Assembly: GCA_038030265.1 (NCBI GenBank)
Contig: CM075937.1
Location: 29,058,198-29,122,197, forward strand
DNA: 64,000 nucleotides
Reading direction: 5' to 3'
DNA from: Corythucha ciliata
Lineage: Eukaryota; Arthropoda; Insecta; Hemiptera; Tingidae
Shown here: in pieces, positions 45,391 through 57,100 of the stretch
Position numbering within the stretch: position 1 is the stretch's first letter
How the letters are laid out: each line of letters opens with the position of its first letter
Translations under genes and position numbers: made by a program
The notes under the pieces: model-generated
Databases searched by the model: none
What the model saw: only the letters and a program-made list of their open reading frames with translations
Told to the model about the DNA's origin: nothing

Positions 45391-45429
45391 TGCAATAACA
45401 ATAATAATAATAATAATAATAATAATAAC
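45391..45429. repeat. (AAT)n microsatellite abutting a LINE 5' end
   Basis: About ten AAT units sit directly upstream of the presumed LINE 5' end CCCCCGTCGGGCCACC. Confidence 0.8.
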
Positions 45430-45675
45430 CCCCGTCGGGCCACCTTGTCGTGGTGGGGGGGCTCAGTAGTCCACAACAGTGATGCATCGGGCAACACCGT
45501 CGGGAACTAGTTTCCTGGTAGGGTCTCCCATGGCGGGATGGCTGATGCTGAGTTGGGATGAAGCTAACGGCTCAGACAACTGTAAATCCCAGACGTGTCT
45601 GTTCCCATACTGGGCGACGATCTGGTCAGCGTCTGTTCCTCATGTTAGAGGCGGCTGTACTTCTAGGAACCCCGA

Positions 45676-46263
45676 TTGCATCTTCGGATGGCCGGGTTTT
45701 CCCCACATTATTTTGGCAATATGGAAAGCGTTTCTAAAAAACATATTACCCCAGGAGGTACCCTTCCCGTAGAAGGCCAATCCTCCGTCGCAGTGGATGC
45801 ACAATCCCCACTGGGCGCACGTTCCCCATCAGATTCTGGGGGGGGGGGACAAGAACCGTTTCACATCTTGCTGCGGCATGCGATCCGCCCTTGCCAGGCG
45901 GCGCGGAGAGTCTGGTGTCTGGCTCGATCGTGGGAAATATGCTACAGACCCAACCAACACCCACTGCCCAATTACTAGTACCCTCAAACCACAGCAATTA
46001 CCAAATCCACCTACACCGAAAAACACCGTGAAAGCAGTTATAGCCGATGAGGTTAATAAACGACCACTCAGCCGTGAAAGCCAGGACCAAACCGAATCCG
46101 CGCGACAATCGAAGGTTTCGAAATCAGGTGCCACAACCACCACAGCTATTAAAACCCAACACCAGCCACAGAAAAGCTTACCAAAGCTGCAAAAAACAAA
46201 CCAGCAACAACAGCAGCCTAAGTCACAACCAATGCAGACATCATAACAGCAACAACAGCACAT

Positions 46264-46297
<34 letters not shown>

Positions 46298-47262
46298 AAA
46301 CAACACAAACCACAACAACAACAACAGCAGCAGCAGCAGCAACATCAGCAGCAACAGCAAGATCAACAGACAAACCAACAACCCCCATTGGAACAACGCC
46401 TCAAAGAAGTAGCTGCAACGAAAAAAGATTGGATCAGATATTGGATCATCGAAAGACTCCAAGGCGATTTCGCCCAAATCGGTCCGATGAAAACTAAACC
46501 GGGCTATTATCAACCAACTTGGTGAACCCAAGTCCTGTTCACGAATCTCCAAAGGCCGAGTCTCAATCGAAGCCATTACAGCGACATCACTGGGAAATAC
46601 GACTGTAAAAAGCTACCCTAACATACCTAGAAATATTAGCAAAGGACATCCTCGATGAACTGTCCAGCCAGGGCGTCATCGAGATACGCCGAATAACCAA
46701 GCGGAAAGTTGGTGGAAAACCCGAGGAACGCGAACAAACAGGTCTCTTCGTTCTGACGTTCGCAAGCACTTCTCTGCCTGACTACATTAAGGAAGCTTTT
46801 TATACTCGACTACAGGTCAGACCATATGTCCCGGAACCCATGCGCTGCTACCAGTGCCAGTAGTATGGACACTCCGCCCAAAAGTGTCGCACTGTCTCGA
46901 AAATATGTATTTGTGGCCAGCCACAACACGAAAACGAATGCGGCATACCCCGTTGTGTGAACTGCCAAGCAGAACACTCAGCTCTTTCCCGTCAATGCCC
47001 TATGTACAAAAAAGAAAAAGAGATATTAAAACTCCAAGTAACACAAAAATTATCAATTAAAGAAGCAAGACAACTTGTCAACAGTACAGCCCGTACACAC
47101 CCGGGCATCGAGTATGCGGCTATTACTCGTAACCCAAGAACATTTCCATCTCTCACCCAGCCGAAACTACCACCCCCTACCGCGGCCCCACCGCCGCTCT
47201 TAACGCTACCCCCTCCCCCTAACCCCTCCCAAATACCTCCCCTCCTACCGCCTCCCCCCTAA
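45676..47262 (+). pseudogene. LINE ORF1: gag-like protein with Q/N-rich tract, zinc knuckles and proline-rich tail
   Basis: The frame is broken several times. Recognisable in order: a proline/threonine-rich start, a CAA/CAG trinucleotide expansion (46245-46400) that encodes Asn, Thr or Gln runs depending on frame, a charged region (LDELSSQGVIEIRRITKRK), then CYQCQ, an in-frame TAG at about 46861, and YGHSAQKC, CGQPQHENEC and CVNCQAEHSALSRQC. KEARQL follows. The C terminus is proline-rich (APPPLLTLPPPPNP) and stops at 47260-47262. The knuckle arrangement equals that of the minus-strand LINE. Confidence 0.7.
46245..46400. repeat. CAA/CAG trinucleotide tract inside LINE ORF1
   Basis: Long runs of CAA with interspersed CAG and CAT units. 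Because of the frame, it reads as Asn/Asn-Thr, Gln or Thr runs on the plus strand and as Cys or Leu runs on the minus strand; the long minus-strand open frames here are artefacts. Confidence 0.9.
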
Positions 47263-47413
47263 TGGATTTTCAGGAGAGATCCCAACTTGACTCCCCACCA
47301 CTACCCCCACAACAGACCTCATCCCACCATCAAACTCCCAAAACCAAAAGGAAAAAAGGTTGGCCGAAAGGCAAACCGCGACGCTCACCAGCGACCACGC
47401 CCTCGCAATCTGA

Positions 47414-48166
47414 GTGCGAGGAGCAAATGGAAACTTACACATGCCAACCGGTAGGCCCAACATCATCCAGTGGAACATTCTAGGAGTTTACGCTCATGTC
47501 GATGAACTTCGACAACTAGTGATTGAGCATGACCCCCTGTCAATTGTCCTCCAAGAGACACATTTTCGTCCTAACCAATCTTACCGAATTCCTGGCTACA
47601 CTATCTTCCATAAAGAACCCTCAGACTCGAACGCTCGCCGTAGCCACGGAGGAGTCGCCCTGTACATTAAACAATACCTTAATCCTACCCCTATTGATTT
47701 ACAATCCCCCCTACAAATAGTTGCCGCCACAATCCACTTCCCTACCAGAATTACCATTTGCTCCCTCTACCTTCCCGATAACAGCTGGTCTTGCGACCAA
47801 GAAGAAGTTGAAAATACACTCCGTTTTCTACCACAACCAGTTCTGATTCTGGCAGATAACAATGCTCACCATCCTTCATGGGGTTCTGACCATCCCACTC
47901 GTCGAGGACAAGACTTTCACTCCATCATCGAAAACATACCTCTCATCCCTCTCAATGACGGGACGCCTACCCATTTCGTCGCTAGCTCGAGCCGCTTCAC
48001 TTCAATAGACGTCTCCCTTACCACCCCTTCTCTAACGACCTCCTTAGCATGGTCAGTTACTAACGATTTACGCCATTCAGTTCACTTCCCAATTTTAATA
48101 TACTTCAACTCAACCCGCTGTGTTCCGCATTGCCCCCCCCCCCAAATGGAAATTCGCCAACGTTGA
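47414..48166 (+). pseudogene. LINE ORF2: endonuclease domain
   Basis: Opens with NIIQWNILGVYAHVDELRQL and continues with LSIVLQETHF (metal-binding Glu), RSHGGVALYIK, ITICSLYLPD, ILADNNAHHPSWGS, LNDGTPTHFV, SIDVSLTTP and RHSVHFPIL (catalytic His, but the usual SDH Asp is Val here). About 250 residues are open. The frame is lost in a C run at 48131-48140. The missing Asp in the last motif would disable cleavage. Confidence 0.75.
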
Positions 48167-50229
48167 TTGGGACCACTACAACTCACTACCACACTTCCCT
48201 CCGCTCACTGACGACTGTAATCAATACGTTCTAAATTATACACAAATACTACATTCAGCCGCTTCCGCGTGGATAAATCGCACCATTCTTAATCCCACCC
48301 TAATGTTCCCTGGTGGAACAATGAAATCAAGGCCATTAATAAACTAAAAAAGACCGCGCTTAACAGACTGAAAAGAACCTACTCCCTCGACAACCTTATC
48401 ACTTTCAAAAAACTTCGTGCACAAGAACGTCGCCTAAAACAGGACGCTAAAATCCAATCGTGGGAAAAATACCTCTCTGGTATATCAACTTCGGCTAGTG
48501 CTCGCGACGTCTGGGCCAAAGTCAGGGCTCTAAAAGGCAAACCCTTAAACACTATCCCCCCCCCCCGTTCTTCTAACACCCGATGGTTCCAAAGTAACAA
48601 CCCCAGAATCCATGGCCGAATGCTTCTCCAAATTCTTCGCACAGCAATCTGCTACTGAGACCTATAACCCCACATTTCAAACCTTCAAACGCAACACAGA
48701 AATAACTTATCCCATCAACTTTTTCACTAACGACAACCTTGAGTACAACGTCCCTTTCACACCCGCTGAACTCTCCCAAATCTTAACTCAACTTCAAAAT
48801 AACAAAGCACCAGGCCTTGATGACCTTCCTAACGAAATCTTCAAAAATCTCTCTCCAACTAATAAATCAAAATTACTAGAACTCTACAACCACCTCTGGT
48901 CCCGTGGATCATACCCATCTCTTGGAAATGCTCGGTGGTAATACCTGTACCAAAATCTGGCAAAAACACCCAGAGTGTCATTAACTACAGACCCATCTCT
49001 TTGACCTCCTGTATGGGAAAGATCTATGAATCCCTAGTCTCCTTTCGCCTAAAATCATATCTACAAAAACACAACCTTTTATATCCATTCCAAACTGGGT
49101 TCCGCTCAAATCACTCCGTTATAGACAATCTCGAAAACACTATCCAAAATTCCTTCTTTCACCGCGAACATACTACAGCCATATTCTTCGACATTAAAAG
49201 CGCCTTTGACCGCGTCTGGAGGTATGGTGCCCTTCACCAGCTTCATGACTCCGAGGCAGCCTGCCACTGGTTCTACGTGACTTCTTGGAGGAGAGATCAT
49301 TCCACACCCGCGTTGGTTCTGTCCTGTCAAACGCCCACTCCCAAGAGAACGGAGTCCCTCAGGGCTCCGTTGCTAGTGTACCCCTGTTCCTCGCCGCAAT
49401 CAACAACTTAACGAGTAATATTGATCCCAGCTTTCAAATCTCATTTTATGCAGACGATCTAGCAATTTATAAAAATTATCCAGCGAACCCTACAACTCAA
49501 GACCTTAACAGTTTCCAAACAGCAATTGACACTCTCGTTTCCAATGCAGCCCAACGAGGCTTAACCTTTTCACCAGCTAAGACTGTGGCTATGCATTTTT
49601 GCCTTCTCAGACGCCCTCACAATCCTCCCCAACTTTTGCTAAACAATTTACCGATCCCTTACGTTTCCCAGCACAAATTTTTAGGCCTAATTTTCGATGA
49701 AAACCTCACCTGGAAACCACACCTCCAAGATCTATGTAATAGATGCCATGCTGACATGAGGGTCATCAGGGTCATCGCCGGTCACCGCTACGCGACCTGT
49801 ACTGCGATGATCCTGAGGATCCTCGCTGCACTCATCCTATCAAAAATAGATTTCGCCAGTACCATCTACGCTTCCGCGAGGCGATCGTGGCTGCTGCCAC
49901 TGGAACGTGTTTACAACCAGGGATTACGTATCGCGTTGGGAGCTTATCGAACGAGCCCGATTGACACACTCTACGCTTTATCTTCACAATTGACCTTACC
50001 ACAGCGCCGCAATCAACTTCTCCTCCAATCCAAACCCAACCACTTCTTACACCAGTCCTTAGATGACGGCAATTATGACGCGTCCTTTCTTCGCTGTCTT
50101 AACACATCAGGATCTCCTATACATACGGTGACCAGAGGTCCTTCTTCTGGAGATCCTCGTGAAGAAAATAGATTGTGCCGAAATAATAATAGTCCGGGAG
50201 CCCACCGTACGAAAATCCGGGTCATTTGA
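48167..50229 (+). pseudogene. LINE ORF2: linker and reverse transcriptase, C-terminally truncated
   Basis: Pieces are 48612-48941 (NNKAPGLDDLPNEIFKNL), 48935-49411 (VIPVPKSGKNTQ, NYRPISLTSCMGKIYESL, FQTGFRSNHSVID, FFDIKSAFDRVW) and 49285-50229 (GVPQGSVASVPLFLAAINN, the catalytic SFYADDLAIY, AKTVAMHFC, HKFLGLIFDE, GLRIALGAYRTSPI). The last piece is open for over 300 residues but ends in unrelated sequence. RNase H is absent. Frame changes occur near 48140, 48570, 48937 and 49280. Confidence 0.75.
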
Positions 50230-50780
50230 TCGTGTCTGGGACTGGCACCTGCACAGGACCTTTCGGTTTATTATTCATTCTGAACAATACACCTATGTTT
50301 TCGGTCAGGACCCTCAAACCTTTTCTGTGTTTTAACATGTCTGGACGTTTTCTGTGTTTTAACGTTTTAACATGTCTAGATTTGATTTCTGGAATGCCTG
50401 TCCGCCGTACGCCGTCCGGGTCATATCTTGCCGTAGGATTGCTCGAAAAAACTCGTTCTTTCACACATAAAATCAATTTGGACCTAGTTGGTCCTAACAT
50501 CTGATCAGTTAAATCAACTAACTCCCTGGGTTTTTTTAGGCCAAAAACGGGTCCAAAATGGGAATTTTCCAAGGTTTCGAGGTCATAGGGAGGGGTGTGA
50601 GGGTGTCGATTTTCATGTAATTTCCGAATCTGGCCACATTCATGAATAAAACCCATGTGTAAAATTTGCAGCGTTTTTATGATCCAGGAGATGGCATTTC
50701 TGAGATCGCCTGAAATTTCTGCGGAATAGGGTCCCACTTCACAGCCAGCTGCAGACGAACACCCATTTGGGCTTCTCCTA
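50230..50780. other. Unassigned sequence with a long minus-strand open frame
   Basis: A minus-strand frame of 211 codons (50857-50222) crosses this stretch and runs into the neighbouring repeat array. It has no domain I recognise and no splice context. GTGTTTTAAC-type words repeat at about 50325-50365. It may be the non-coding end of another mobile element fused to the LINE. Confidence 0.4.
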
Positions 50781-51540
50781 CAACGTTTTGGACCCTCCGG
50801 AAGCCAATTTCCTGTTTCGGCTCTTTCGAACCCCAATTTGTGTTTTCGCTTCTCCAAATGCCTATTTCGTGTTTTGGCTTTTCAAATTCCAATTTCGTGT
50901 TTTGGCTCCTTCATAAGCCAATTTTGTGTTTTAGCTCCTTCAAAAGCCAATTTCACGTTTCGGCTCATCAAATGCTAATTACGTGTTCTACCTCCTTCGA
51001 AAGCCAATTTTGTATTTTGGCTCCTTCAAATGCCTATTTTGTGTTTTTGATCCTACAAATGCAAATTTCTTATTTTGCCTCCTTCAAAAGCCAATTGTGT
51101 TTTGGCTTCTTCAAAAGCCAATTTCGTGTCTTGGCTCCTTCAACAGCCAATTTCGTGTTATGGCCCCTTCACAAGTCAATTTAGAGTTTTTGAAACCTTC
51201 AAAAGCCAACTTCGTGTTTCGGCTCCATCAAATGCCAGTTTTGAGTTTTGGCTCCTTCAAAAGCCTATTGCGTGTTTTGGCTCCTTCAAATGCATATTTT
51301 GTGTTTTTGATGCTTCAAGAGCCTTTTTCGCGTTTTGATCATCCGGGAGCCAATTTCATTTTTGGGCTCTTTCGAAACCGAATTTTTTGTTTTGACTCCT
51401 CCAAATGCCAAAACGAATTTTTTGTTTTGGCTCCTTAAAAAGCCAAATTAGTGTTTTGACTCTTTCAAACCCCAAATTTTGTGATTTGGCTCATTCAAAA
51501 GCCAATTTTGTGTTTTGTCAATTTTGGCAAATGACAATTT
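50780..51540. repeat. Degenerate minisatellite, unit about 29-30 bp
   Basis: Some two dozen units of the form GGCTCCTTCAAAAGCCAATT then TCGTGTTTT follow each other with moderate divergence. Open frames at 50840-51438 encode the repeat itself (LLQKPISCFGS-like) and are not genes. This array is distinct in sequence from the 10.7-15.5 kb minisatellite but similar in unit length. Confidence 0.85.
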
Positions 51541-52529
51541 TGGTCACGTCCTAATAGAATAAGAGGCAGAATAGCGGAACTAGGATCAGCGGCCTGGGCA
51601 GCGGGTAGAATCAGTGGCCTCTCCGCCCTTTCTCCTCCATCAATCCCAACCTCCCCTCCCCCATAATATGTCTTCTTCCCGATTATTTATAACATTCGGG
51701 TCCTTCTTTCTTCTGGGAAAAATCTGGTCACCCTATCTATACTCGTATCTGAATCCTACATCAAAAGGAAGCGCATCGAAAACATAAACAAAAGGAAGGG
51801 AAATGGATTAAGGTGGCTTGGGTTGTTATTACAATAATACATTTTTAAGCGCATTCTAATCACATATGGTGGATTTCATCACCTCGGCTCAAGTCGGACT
51901 TAAGCGAAAAAATGCATGGAATTTTATGTGCACACGCCGAACCTAAAGCCGAGGTGGTGAAATCCACCAATAAAAAACTAAAAACAATAATTATAATACT
52001 TAGTTGATTTATCGTCGTTTTCAACTTTTTCACAGTAATTTTCTATCTGAGGGGCGCACATCCAATTACACTGCGTATAAAGCCGGGCGTGAGTAACTAT
52101 TACATTTTCATTAAATATAACTATAGTTTCAAGTTCTATATTTGTATAATATTAAAGCTGTTTTCATCTCCCTCTCTCACCGTTTGCCGATAGCGCGGTA
52201 TCTCCCACCCCGCCGTTCGCGAGTTTTTCAAAGTGGAAAGCCCCCGAAAGCGTGGTAGGATGGTGGGTCTTTTGCTTTCTATATAAAGATTAAAAGTACG
52301 ATTCTTCGCAGTTTTTTAAAAGGCTTCGTGTTTATAAAGGTGGGCAAGAGGGGTTTGTTAAAAACTTTTTTTGGTTCACTCAATGCGTAATTTTAAGCCC
52401 CTTTGATTTCAAAGTTTGGACTTAAAGCGACGAAAAATATAAAAAAATCTTAGCGCCTTCTTCAAGTCTTATCCGCGTATCCTTTTTTCAAGAAGAAAAA
52501 AAAATACAAAAAAAGTGGGGGAATCCGGA
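51541..52529. other. Upstream region of the acidic secreted-protein gene
   Basis: It holds a 100-bp hairpin element at 51869-51968 and otherwise AT-rich DNA. Promoter elements other than the TATA box at 52530 cannot be named. Confidence 0.45.
51869..51968. mobile_element. 100-bp hairpin element
   Basis: GGTGGATTTCATCACCTCGG at the left and CCGAGGTGGTGAAATCCACC at the right are exact inverted copies apart from one base, around a 50-base loop. Probably a short MITE. Confidence 0.6.
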
Positions 52530-52537
52530 TATAAAAG
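52530..52537 (+). promoter_or_regulatory. TATA box of the acidic secreted-protein gene
   Basis: TATAAAAG stands about 100 bases upstream of a strong GT donor (CAG|GTAAGA at 52634). It places transcription start near 52560 and gives a non-coding first exon of about 75 bases. A TATA promoter is common for strongly expressed secreted or cuticle-type proteins of insects. Confidence 0.55.
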
Positions 52538-52559
52538 TCGTCTCGTGCCTCGGGTCCCG

Positions 52560-52633
52560 TTTCAAAAGCTGAGTAGTAGGCTAGTTGACAGTGACTGTGA
52601 TATTCTCAAAATAAATTTATCACTGTTTCACAG
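52560..52633 (+). other. Non-coding first exon (5' UTR)
   Basis: The exon is inferred from the TATA box at 52530 and the consensus donor CAG|GTAAGA at 52634. It would splice to the acceptor TTTCATTCAACAG at 54189, ten bases before the start codon at 54199. The exact 5' end is uncertain. Confidence 0.5.
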
Positions 52634-54198
52634 GTAAGAGTTTTTCTTTTTAATTTTCTTTCAAGTTGGTTTTATTTTTTTTTTCGTAGACTTTTTACTT
52701 AATTTTTTTTAACCGAAAGTTAAAATAAACTGTGTCGTGTGGAATGGGATTTTTAACAAACTAAATTTTTGGAATCACATTCTTCTACTCTTCAAAGGAT
52801 GACTTCAAACAAATTTAAATAGAACCTTGCCGCATAAAGAAATAACGACCATTAGCTTTCATCAATCGTCTGATATAGGTCGAACTTGCCTACAATAATA
52901 AGTCTTTTGTTATATACGCTTCGTCACGAGATGGCTTTGGGAGGTGTCGATTTATTACGAAGAGAGAGAGGGGGGGGTGAGCTTATTTGAGTTTGGAATT
53001 TCATGTATCACCCTTTCCAAGCCATTTGTACCACCATCTCACCAACAATTTCAATCAACGCCAGTATTTGATTTGTGTCTATTGTGGGGTTCTTGACGTC
53101 AACAAACACGCACACAAAAGTAAAGTGATTTCTGTTTTAAAACTCGTGTGAAAAATTTGGCCTAAACGTTGAACAGAATCTTGGGGGGTTGTTTTATGAT
53201 CCGCATCGACCAATTGTGAGTGTGTTTTGTTTGTTTGGTATTGTCTTTAATGTGATGGGGGGGGGGGCAGTTGGAGAGACGGAAAATATAAGTGGAAAAG
53301 GAGATCAGATTTGTTATTTAAACAACGCTAACGAGTTTCACGCCCATTCCATGTGTGTTTGTGGGAGGGGGGGGGGAGTTGAGAACACTTAAAAGTAATT
53401 GTCTATAATTTGGCATCAAAATAGTACGAAAATATCATGAGGGGTGGTTTCGCTTTTTGCGCGTAGACACGAACACCTCCGGATGTTAGTAACCGAACTT
53501 ATGATTAATGATTTACCAATTTTTGCACAAGCATGTCTCAGAACTATTTTTCATACAATTTTCAATCCGTACTCTTCCAGTGTTTCAAGAAAATGTGGTA
53601 GGGGTTTCGAATTTTTATTGAAGTAACATGGACCGCGTGATTATAAGCCTTTTAATCAAAGTAATTACGGTTGGTTGGGACAAGTCCTGTTTTACTTTAA
53701 TAAAAAGAATAGAGAGCAGACAGAATGAAAAAAAAAACATGAAAAAAACGATACTTTTTTTTTCAATTCCAATCGACTGTGAATTGTAGTTTCGCTAAAT
53801 TGCCCACTTCGCCACCCGGCCATGATCCTCAAAATGAAATAACCAGTTACAATCTCAGTTTAGTGAGATTGATGTCTAGGTATTAGGGTTTCGATTTTTG
53901 AACGGTTTTACGCTTCACCTCACTAAGGTTCCGCGGTGTTGAAAAAAAATACCACAAAGCTTGTTTTGTTATACTCCAATCACAGCAATTCTCTTTGATT
54001 ATACCTAGAAAGGGCTCGTAAAAGACGATTAAAATTCTTCCCATTGCTCACCATCCTGTTTTGAACAATCATCGAGGTGGAGGCAATAAAAAAAATAAAT
54101 AAAAAAACACTCTCTCTTCTGTTGGCCTACATGTCATGGGCTCATAACCTTTAGGAAGTTCATTTCTTTTTTTTTCTTTCATTCAACAGACCCAAACA

Positions 54199-57100
54199 AT
54201 GAAGGTCGGCTGGGTGCTGTTAGGCTGCCTGGCACTTTGCGCCAGCTCGCCGCTGCCACAAAACGCGGCGCAGCATGAAACGAGCGACAAATTGCAGACG
54301 GCCGTCAGTGGAACGGGGCGAGCGTTGGATGTGACGGCTCACAAGAGGCAGGCTCCCGACGATGATGACGATGATGATGACGACGACGAGTACGAAGATG
54401 ATGATGATGACGACGACGACGATGATGATGACGATGAAGATGATGACTATTTGGAAAGGTTCTTTTACGATTTGCTTGGAGGTGAGTTGTACACAAGTAA
54501 CCCATCCCCCATCCAGTAAACACTTTAGCGTGCGTAGCACATTCGAAGACTGTTATTTTCTCTTAAATTTCTCCCGAAACGAAACTAGGTTTCAGCGTTC
54601 TTTAAAAAAAAAAAATTAAAAACGAGAACCGGTTCCAACTTTTTCTCCTCATTCATTTTATAGTCATTTGAGTAATTCCAGTCAACAGTCTTCTCAACTC
54701 TTAAAGGAACAGAAATGAAGCTCGCACGTTTGCTGACCATGACCTCCCATAGAAGAAAGTATCCTTCAAATAGTTTTTTAACTCGTTTTCAGAATTGAGA
54801 TCGCCTCTCATTACTGAATCACGGGAGAGAGAGAGAAAAAAAAATCGAACCCCCTTTCACTTTGATGCCTTTTTTCTAAGTAGAACATACCTAAACAAGC
54901 TCTCTAACACGCCTTCCTTAGGGGGTTCTCAGTTAGTTGTTGATCTCATGCATAATAATGGGAACAGGATAACTGTTTTGAATTCCCAAGTTGAATGAAT
55001 TAATGAGAAGAATTTTCTGGTTGTAATTAATTAATTAATTAATTATTCTCATTATTTATTAGACGAAGACGATGATGATGACGAGGATGATGAGACATCC
55101 CCTGTTGTCGCCGCAGGCCAAGTCCAACAGCAAGCCGTTCAGCAATCGCCCGCAGCAAATGCCATTCAGGGTCAAGCTGCGGCGACCGTTGACGAAAATT
55201 CGGCAGACTACGGCTCGGTCACCGGTGACGAGGAGCCTCTGTCAACGGACGCTAGTCAACAGCAAACCGTCGTTTTGACGACTTCGGATAATGGTGCCGC
55301 GGGTCAGGTGGCTCAAACTGCCGCAGCCGTTGCCACTCAACCTCAATCTGGAGCTCAAGTTTCCGGCTCGTCGTCGTCGACAACGAGCAACGACGATGAC
55401 GACGACGATGATGATGATGATGACGACGAGTTTGACGATGACGATGATGACGACGATGATGATGATGATGACGATGACGACGATTTATTGGAAGCGAGGC
55501 GATCAAGTGAGTCATCACACAACCACAGATAACATCGACCAAGTGACCACCGTGACCTACCAAAGAGACTTGACTTTTTCCTTCCCTCAATTTTCCCAAT
55601 GAACCCTCTCTAAGAAGTCCCTTTTTCCAAGTCATCCTTCAACCCTCCCCAATTTCTCTATTTAAAAAAACTCTGTACAGATCTTCTAATTTATTTATTT
55701 AAGACGACTCTCTGTTAAATATATTTATTTTACTTACTCCTGGACTTTTTTTACTGTTGCTTTTCCAATTATCTTCTTCAAAATTTAGCCTTCGACAACT
55801 GACGATCGACTTTCTTACCTATTTCTCTTGAAAAAAACAAAACAAAAAAGAACAAAAACATATAAACGCTTGTGAGTAGATATAGAGCACGCATCTTCAT
55901 TTGCTTTTATACGCTTTTTTGCTTGGGAACAGAAATAAGAAGATCAGAGGGAGAGGGTGGTGATGTTAAAACTCCTCCACCACTGCAGTAAATAATAACA
56001 GAAGGAAAAAGAGGCTTTTAAAAAAATAATTCAGGCGCTCATTTACCGAAATAACGTGATGGCGAGGTGCAGGGTCTTTGGTTTACAAAAAAAAAGCTTT
56101 GCAGTATCTAGAGGGTCCGCGTTTTTTATTCTCGAGGATTAATTTAAAAAAAATAATTAGAGGGATTTTTGCTTCCTCTCTAATTGCCGTAATTGCCTCT
56201 ATACCCAGCCTTTTCATTTTTGAATAACCGAATTTATAAAACATTCGTTCACAATGAAATGGTTGGAGGGAGGAGGGTGTAACTTCTTCAGGAACTTTGT
56301 CCATGAAAAGAGGTGATATTTATCTCTTAGCATCCTTGACAATAGTAGGCCTTTTATCTCCCAGATTCAATTTTATGTCACGTCGTAGCGGTAACGAGAG
56401 GGACGGTGACTTCATAAATCTGATCCCACGCAGCCCTTATCTTGCTTCACCTTTAGAACCATGTTCCGGGTTCATTTTCAACGAAAAAACAATTCCGAAC
56501 TTTTAAGTAATTCTTCATCAAAATTGCGGATGTCGTGTGGGGGGGGGGGGTGATGAAAGAGGGATAATTTTGAGATTCCAGAACAACAAAATGAGAATGG
56601 GTATATAATAATCAATAAATTTGTTTATTCTTGACGAAACTTTTAAAAACTTAATGATAAGTCCCTCCGCTATTTAATTTTTCGTATTATTTTTGATAAA
56701 AATCCTTGAAAATGTCCTTTGATGTATAATGAATTATTCACTTTAAAAAGAAAATAAAATCCCGTTAAAAAGAAGGACCCGCCCGTTCCACACCGCGGGC
56801 GGCCACTCTTTGGTTCTCATGTTGTGTGTCATTAGGCCGGTGCACCGCTAAACGCATTAGCATTCTCAACTTTTTCTTCTTTTTTTTTTCCTCTGAAAGC
56901 CCTATACATAGTTCACTATCCACGTCTATATCAGTCGGGCTCACTCCTCCCGTTTTACTCTCATCCCCTCACTATAATCTTTCCCCCACCTATCCCTCCC
57001 TTTTCTCGAAAGGTCAGTTAACTTCTAACTAATAGATTATAAATTATTGATCCCAGGAAAAAAAAAAATTGAATGAGGTGGTGGGGAAAATACCTGGAAA

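Larger units (their letters stand above)
45430..50230 (+). mobile_element. LINE of the I-like group, plus strand, missing its RNase H end
   Basis: It starts with a GC-rich 5' region (GTCGGGCCACCTTGTCGTGG), then ORF1 (about 45676-47262) and ORF2 (from about 47440: endonuclease, RT). Sequence resembles the minus-strand LINE at 37-43 kb block by block (for example HKFLGL, SKIDFASTIYASARRSWL), so both belong to one clade. It loses similarity near 50190 and no RNase H follows, so it is 3'-truncated or joined to other sequence there. Several frameshifts fall in C runs. Confidence 0.8.

Noticed and set aside
45829..46308. 159-codon minus-strand frame rich in Cys
   Set aside because: It is the complement of a CAA/CAG tract within LINE ORF1.
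50840..51438. Plus-strand frames of 114 and 151 codons with repeated LLQKPIS-like words
   Set aside because: They are translations of the 29-30-bp minisatellite in different frames, not a repeat protein; the frame changes within the array.
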